Source: Cephalotus follicularis
Taxonomy: Eukaryota; Streptophyta; Magnoliopsida; Oxalidales; Cephalotaceae
Direction: 5' to 3'
Length of the DNA: 64,000 bases
Assembly (NCBI GenBank): GCA_001972305.1
Contig: BDDD01002362.1
Location: forward strand, 207,583 to 271,582
Position 1 is the first letter of the stretch, and the number at the start of each line of letters is the position of its first letter. Positions 58,401 through 64,000 of this stretch are shown piece by piece. Position numbers and translations under genes: made by a program. The notes below the pieces were generated by a model. The model ran no database searches and had not been told where the DNA came from. It saw only the letters and a program-made list of their open reading frames with translations.

Positions 58401-60311
58401 AAGAAACAAGTCATGTCACATGATGGAATCCGATTATAAAGGCTATCTACAACATTTGACATTTGAGAAATCACAATAGAGTCACATCATCAAAGAATAG
58501 CAATAACAAATAAGGTAAAGGAAGGAGATGTTCTACTCACAGAATTACTGAAATCAGCTATTGCGGACTAGCCCGTCGATTCTCCGAATCAGTTACAGGA
58601 TTCTCGTCTATAAAATTATTACATAACTGACTTAGAATTCATAGGTTCTCTACTTTTAACATGAAACGCATGAATGAAAGCATGAAATGCCATGATCCCG
58701 TTTCCCCCCTCTAATCACACCTAACAACCTATAATTTCATCATCACAATATTCGCATAATTACTGCTTGACATTAAAACACCACTTCACATACACTCACT
58801 TACTAACATTATCATATAATCACCTCATCATTCATGTTACTCACAATTCACTATCATTAGCTTATAACCCGTTCCAATACAGCCATAATTATCTACTATC
58901 GTATAATTACTCCATCACATAGGTAAACTTATTAAACCACATTTGAACAGGAAAAAGAAGGTGAATTGTGACTTACCGAAAACTGGGTTCACCAGAAAAA
59001 CTGTGGGTCATCATCAATTGGAACTCCACCATCCTTCACACTGTATAGACATAACACATATCGTTACGACATACATTCAAGAAACATAATTTGTTGTAAT
59101 CGGAACTCCGGCCAACTTGCCGAAGTTCCGGCGACACCCAAAAGAACCCCCAAAATGGCTGGTCAACTCATTATTGATCGAAACTCACTGTGACTTGCCC
59201 GAAATTAGGCAGCCACTGTCGGCAGTGAGGTTGACTCACTGAGTCAGCTCATCGGTCATCCAACAATATAGCCACTCCATAAAAAGGTGTCCACGAGGCC
59301 TGTACTACGCGTCTCCGACCGTAACTCTCTGAGAATCGGTGGCTGCTGCCGCGCCATAACTCCTACCGAGACGCCATTGCTCCGGTCTCACCACCAGTAG
59401 CCTCCACAGCGTCCAGGCTACTCATTATTGGCCGAGACTCACCGGGAATAGGCGCCAAAAGTGGCGGTAGAGGCGACAGCAAGCCAACTTGCTCAATTGT
59501 CTCAACCGCCAAAAATCCGGCCGAAGCACGCCTTAACCACCGCTGAAATGGGAAGAGGTGATCTTTTAGATCATGTCCGGTCCAACTTGCAATGAAAACG
59601 ATGGCGGAGGAGAGCTGGCAGCATCGACAGAGAGGAAGAGAATAAAGGAGAGAGAATAAGAAAGGAGGGAGAAGGAGAATACCTGGCAGTGGTCACGTCG
59701 TCCGCCGTCTCCCCCTGCCTCATGCGCCTTTCCGAGCGTCTTCTCTGGCATCTCTCCCTCTCTCTCACGCTATCTCTCTATCTCAACTCTCTCCCTCTCT
59801 GTTCTCTTCATTCTCGGGCGCTATGCGCCCGAGTCCCCTTCCTTTTTAATTTTTGTCTGGCACGTCTAGCGCCTTCTAGACGCGCTAGGCCTCTTTTTTT
59901 TAATGATATTATAATAACATTAATAATAAATACAGCATTAGTACGCTCTCGTTTAATGCATGTCATCCCTGTAAAAGTGACACGGGGTGTCACAGTTTGA
60001 TCAACTTCAAGGGGCAAGGTATTTCTCCAAGATAGATCTAAGGTTCGATTATCATCGGTTACGGGTAAGAGATGAAGGTATACTTAAGACTACTTTTCGT
60101 ATTCGGTATGGGCATTACAAGTTCCTTGTTATGCCATTCGGACTTACTAATGCGCCAACAGTCTTTATGGATTTGATGAACCGGGTCTTCCATGAGTACC
60201 TGGATAAGTTCGTTATTGTGTTTATTGATGATATTCTAGTGCACTCTAAGTTGAAGGAAGAGCATGAAGAGCAACTTCGCATTGTATTTGTGATTTTGAG
60301 GAAGAATCAGT
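55401..60311 (+). pseudogene. Gypsy B protease-RT remnant, cut by a solo LTR and by D
   Basis: Two plus-strand pieces: 55401-56003 and 59995-60311. Piece 1: FDVILNMDWLDHHKVLIDC (protease end), KLVSKGCEGFLAVM, FSVVSEFSDVFSE, FTIELIPG, then a frameshift, [46 protein letters not shown]. The next codon (D) begins after the 4-kb LTR. Piece 2: [37 protein letters not shown] and [21 protein letters not shown] (catalytic DD), ending where D begins. Gag is deleted: leader sequence runs straight into protease near 55390. A Tekay-like RT by motif similarity. Confidence 0.85.
56004..59994 (-). mobile_element. 4-kb solo LTR (I) inside gypsy B's RT
   Basis: TGTCACACCC to GGGTGTCACA, the same termini as 936-3616, placed exactly between the codons for F and D of DDLF-DQLQG. 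The flanks share only TTT (56001-56003, 59996-59998), so the 5-bp duplication is decayed or not resolvable. No primer-binding site or coding domains; internal frames are short and lack motifs. A GC-rich stretch at 59100-59560 is followed by CT-rich leader sequence (59700-59815), which resembles a reversed promoter/leader. Ambiguous base at 57306. Confidence 0.8.
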
Positions 60312-62495
60312 TGTAATAATCGCAAATTCAATTCGTGTACATTGTAATATTAATAAATAAAATGTGCACTTACTTGAATTTAATGTACAATTATTATACG
60401 GTCGTGGTTGTTAGTTTATTTGAACAAATGGGACTAAAATAATTAAAAAAATAGCCATCGACAGCCGACTGTCACAGGGGAACAGTTGACTGTCTGATGC
60501 GTGGTGTGACAGTCGACTGGATTGGTATAGAACAGGTGTCTGTGCATGCCTGTGTGACTGAATCAAAAGGCATTGCATGAGGGACAGGTGTTAGGCGAAG
60601 TCACCATCTGCCAGAGCATGCAAAAAGGAGTGCTTGCATGTCTTCTATTCCTCCTGCAACCTGCAGACAGAAGATGGGAAAGAGAGAAAGTAGGTGTAAG
60701 CAAAGTGCATGTGAGAGAGAGAAGGAAATGAGAGAAAACTGAGTAAGGGAATCTGGCAAATTCAAAGTTTCCTAAGATACTATATCAGCTATTGGTTTGA
60801 GGAGTGAGTGTTAGGAAACACTGAATTGAGGAGAGTTGCTGAAATTGGTGAAAGCTTGCATTTGAGGAATTGGAGAGCTCAAAGAAGGAGTTGAAGCTTG
60901 GTTCCTGGTAAGCTTCCAATCTGTGATTAAGGTTGAAATTGTAAATTGATAGTAACACATATGGCTACATCTACTGTCCATAATGCTACAATTAGAAATG
61001 GTAATGAGAGGGATTAAGAAATAATGGATTTGAAGCTAAGGAAATTGTTGATAACTCTAAATTGGATTATAGCTGTTGTTAGTTAGCATGATATAAACTT
61101 ACTAATTCCCTTAAGTATATATATATATCTTCGGTCCACACGTTTAAGATCAAGAGGTTAGAATTGAAATATACTTGACAAAGAGTCCAAGGGAGATTGT
61201 AAAAGAATAATTATGAGAGTCTTAATGAACTCTTGATAAGCTACTGTTGAGGTAGTAATTGTGACTGATAATAGTCAAACCTACTGGTTTAGATGACTAA
61301 ACCTTCATCCATGCACTGTATAGATCACTTCTACTAGATTTTGGGATCTTTGGTTGGTGAAAAAGCTTGGATACTCAAAGAGAGAGATCAATTCCAATTG
61401 ATCTTGGGATAGCATTTGAGGTAGGGGTAATGACATGTTTATGGAAGATATTTTATGCATATCATGTATGTTTATTTTCTGTACGATTGCATGTGTGGAA
61501 TTGGTTAGAAATTGAACATTGAAATATATACAACCTGCTACTGCCTGCATTTCTGGGCAGAAGTAGTCGACTCTTCTTCATGGAAGTCGACTACTCAACC
61601 CTATCCAGTTGAATGTTAAGAGAAAACAGTGGACTGCTCAACCAAAACAGCCGACTGTTCTTGAGAGCAGCCGACTGTCCTGGGTAAAAAATGCTGATAT
61701 AGGTTATGTTTGGGCCTCGATATTGAATGTAATTAACTTGGCCTCCATATGGTGTTAGAGTAAGGGTGTCCCTGCATGCCACGAGGTGGCTCTGCACAAA
61801 TATATATGTATGTATGAGATGCACTCCTTAACTGGAGATATCTTCCATGGCGGTCCGATGTCACGCCGATGTCGTTATCGCCGGGTCGGGTCGACCCGCC
61901 GGCTTCGCCCGCCGTGATTCACCACGTTCCCGGCCGATTCTCATCGAGTCTCGGCCACCAGTGGCTTTATCGGGTGTTTGTTGTCCACATATGTCACCGC
62001 CGGTCAATGACCCGTTGACCGAGTCTCACTGAGTCCGAACTCAGTGAGTCTCCGCCGCTGTTCACCGCTGTCCGGGGCGATTCCGGCCGCGTCTCCGCCA
62101 CCAGTGAGCTGAGCTGAATTTTTTGAGTCCGTTGGTGTCTGGGTTGAAGTTTTCGTGAACTGGCCGGAAACCGGCAGTGGAGCCGGTAACCGGCAGTTGC
62201 TTCGGCAAGCGTGTAAAGGCAAAGTGATGGAGCCGCCAACGTTGGTATGATTACTAATCATTTCTTTCTGCTGTGTTTATTGTTTACCGAATTGGTTTCG
62301 GTTATAGTGGATGTATGCTTGACTGTGATGTTTGTTCGATTGAATATTAAACGGAGATCCTAGGCTAATAGATTTTGGTAGTAAAATGTAATTGTGAACC
62401 TAGACTTACGAGTCTTGGTGTTTTTGAAAAATCAAAATTAGACACACTTGCATCCTAGACCCAAAATCGACCAGGACCCCTCCCGGGTTCCAACA
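60312..62495 (+). mobile_element. Gypsy-like element D, 5' LTR
   Basis: Starts TGTAATAATCGC at 60312 inside gypsy B's RT codons and ends GGGTTCCAACA at 62495, two bases before a primer-binding site. Contains CAGTCGACTG-type copies at 60465-60525 and 61565-61685, a GGGTCGACCC palindrome at 61888-61897, and a GC-rich segment at 61850-62240. The start matches fragment D'. That one LTR spans the whole interval is inferred: the part after about 61750 has no counterpart in D', so a junction between two elements is possible. The other end is outside the window. Confidence 0.6.
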
Positions 62496-62497
62496 AG

Positions 62498-62509
62498 TGG
62501 TATCAGAGC
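62498..62509 (+). other. Primer-binding site downstream of D's LTR
   Basis: TGGTATCAGAGC, complementary to initiator-Met tRNA, two bases after an LTR end CCAACA. Confidence 0.8.
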
Positions 62510-63784
62510 GATCCGTTTTAATATCAATTGGACTGCGATTTTGAGTTTTGGTGACTATTTTTGAATGACTAAAGTAGCTGAGATTCTAATTTAATTCCCT
62601 TCCCATTGTTGTTTTATAAAATTAAGTTTTTCTTAAACCGAGGGAAATTAGATTTTAAATAATTTAGTGGGAGTTTTATTGGAATATCGGCAATCTTGGG
62701 ATTATTTCGATTAGTCATCGGAAATTGAAATTGTTTGTGTTTATTTAAATTCTATTGTGGATATAGATTTAAATGTCTTATGCATGATGGTAGGCAATGG
62801 GATTGAACCTAGCTTTTGGTTTCTTTAGTGGATGGTTTAAATTGCTTTATTATCATGTACTTTATTTGATATGTAGTATGGTTGCCTACGAGCACCATTT
62901 TTCCTTTTTTTTTGTGTAACTCTCTCTCTCCCTCCATTTGTATTCTATTCTTTAATTTTAAATGTTTTTTGAGTAATTTCATTTTTTGTAAATAAATGAA
63001 GAGAAGAATCGCAAAGGAGCTTGAAGAGGGAGATCAAGGAAATTGCAAGACCAAGTGAAGCCCATGTATGCATGGAGCATTTTGTAATAAAGTAGTTGTA
63101 AATAGTTCGCCTAGGAGACCGAGGGATCACATTCGCTCGTGTGATCTCTCATAGTTTTAATCCTTAGCCAGGCCATTTTTATTTCTATGTGGATCATAGG
63201 ATGCATGAGATGGATGTTTACTTTTTGCAAACAATCCAAACACGTCAAGCATAATAAGCCATTCCAAATGGATTGGAAGATTAAAATTGATTTAATAAAC
63301 GGCTTTGGTAATTTAAAATTTGATGAGACCACAAATTCCTCCAATTGTGAAATAATAAGTCCATAAGGGGTGTGGCACAAGGGTGTTCCATCGTTGGCCT
63401 TCCATAATCTTTGTTGAAGGGTATGGATATATTGGGGATGGCACTGCTCAGCAGAGGTCCCCCGTATGACCATTACTGTTCAGCTTCAGTACTGGGGTAG
63501 CATTGAAAGGAAATAACTAAGTTTTGGTGTTCTGACGAGCCTCCTAGTGGATATCAAAACTAGTTCATTTCTTTGAGGATTATGGGTACGGACTTATACT
63601 GAGTTCATACTATTAGCGCCGCTCAGCGGTGGATTGTATGGGTCGGGAGGCCGAATGATGTATCGGATCTTGTATATCAAGGGCGAGGCCCTAATGTAAA
63701 TTGATGCTAAATGCCTACCTATTTGGTATTATGGTTTGTTCGCCACAGCGGAGACCATGATATTGCGAGATAGATTCCGATCTG
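62510..63784. other. Non-coding interior after D's primer-binding site
   Basis: No retroelement protein motif in any frame. Stretches such as 63590-63680 are gene-poor and repeat-like. Either the non-coding part of a large derivative element, or D's leader followed by other insertions. Confidence 0.4.
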
Positions 63785-64000
63785 AAAGTAAAGTGTGTAA
63801 GTATGGCAACCTTTAAACTAACAAACAATGTATGCGAAAAAATACAATTTAAGCAATGAACATAAACACTCACACAAGCACACTCAAATAATAACAATTA
63901 AATAAGGAGGGATAGAGAGTGCAAACGAGATTTATAGTGGTTCGGCAAAACCGTGCCTACGTCCACTTTCTCAAGACCTCTTGAGTTTCCACTAGAATCC
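63785..64000 (-). mobile_element. Copia LTR end, reverse orientation, cut by the window edge
   Basis: On the minus strand it reads 'ggattctagtggaaactca', 'aaagtggacgtaggca' and 'gccgaaccactataaat', then a run of 'ttattt'-like sequence. This is the order of the last about 230 bp of copia C's LTRs (54537-54772). It is a different, diverged copia family in the opposite direction. The inner boundary is placed only approximately. Confidence 0.65.

Overview
This is a transposon-dense stretch of a flowering-plant nuclear chromosome, probably a eudicot (inferred; no species marker seen). Support: plant Ty1/copia and Ty3/gypsy LTR retrotransposons with primer-binding sites complementary to initiator-Met tRNA, a TRIM, a PIF/Harbinger-like element, remains of two plant-type nuclear genes with intron/exon structure, and no prokaryotic operons. 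One ambiguous base (N) lies at 57306. I see no intact host gene.

Left part (1-13240). A diverged gypsy-type LTR repeat (K, about 1-935, resuming 6250-9165) is interrupted by a solo LTR with perfect 5-bp target duplication (936-3616), by another LTR-type repeat (H, about 3714-6196) and by a 1.68-kb Harbinger-like element (7129-8810). Two dead host genes follow. The first is the 3' exons of an AGT2-type class-III aminotransferase (9496-10378), with a 281-bp TRIM in its intron (9166-9446). The second is a DUF1442-type gene (10683-13015), split by an internally deleted copia element (10727-12601).

Centre (13240-60311). This is a Russian-doll nest, mostly proven by target-site duplications. Gypsy B has its 5' LTR split by copia C (15779-54772). 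Copia C's gag is split by gag-only gypsy A (17444-32796). A's 5' LTR is split by chromovirus G (19372-27645). Copia C also took up a truncated copia F (37648-40133) after its pol, and chromovirus E plus a fragment D' (40978-52567) inside an extra 3' open reading frame. B's pol is cut by a 4-kb solo LTR (I, 56004-59994) and by the 5' LTR of element D (60312 onward).

Right part (60312-64000). D's LTR ends near 62495, followed by a primer-binding site, a non-coding interior, and a reverse-oriented copia LTR running off the window.

Main observation. The LTRs of at least six families here, both copia and gypsy, carry arrays of short palindromes built on one core, GTCGAC, with family-specific symmetric arms: CA..TG in A, E, F and D; GC..GC in C and H; GAC..GTC in G. 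Many copies, including the frequent one-base variants GTCGGC/GCCGAC, fit the known CBF/DREB-type consensus RYCGAC on at least one strand. The arrays expand and contract between the two LTRs of one element. Other points of note are tandem zinc knuckles in C's Gag, an extra 3' ORF in C, a gag-only gypsy element, a chimeric LTR, and widespread stop codons explained by C-to-T change in CG/CHG contexts.
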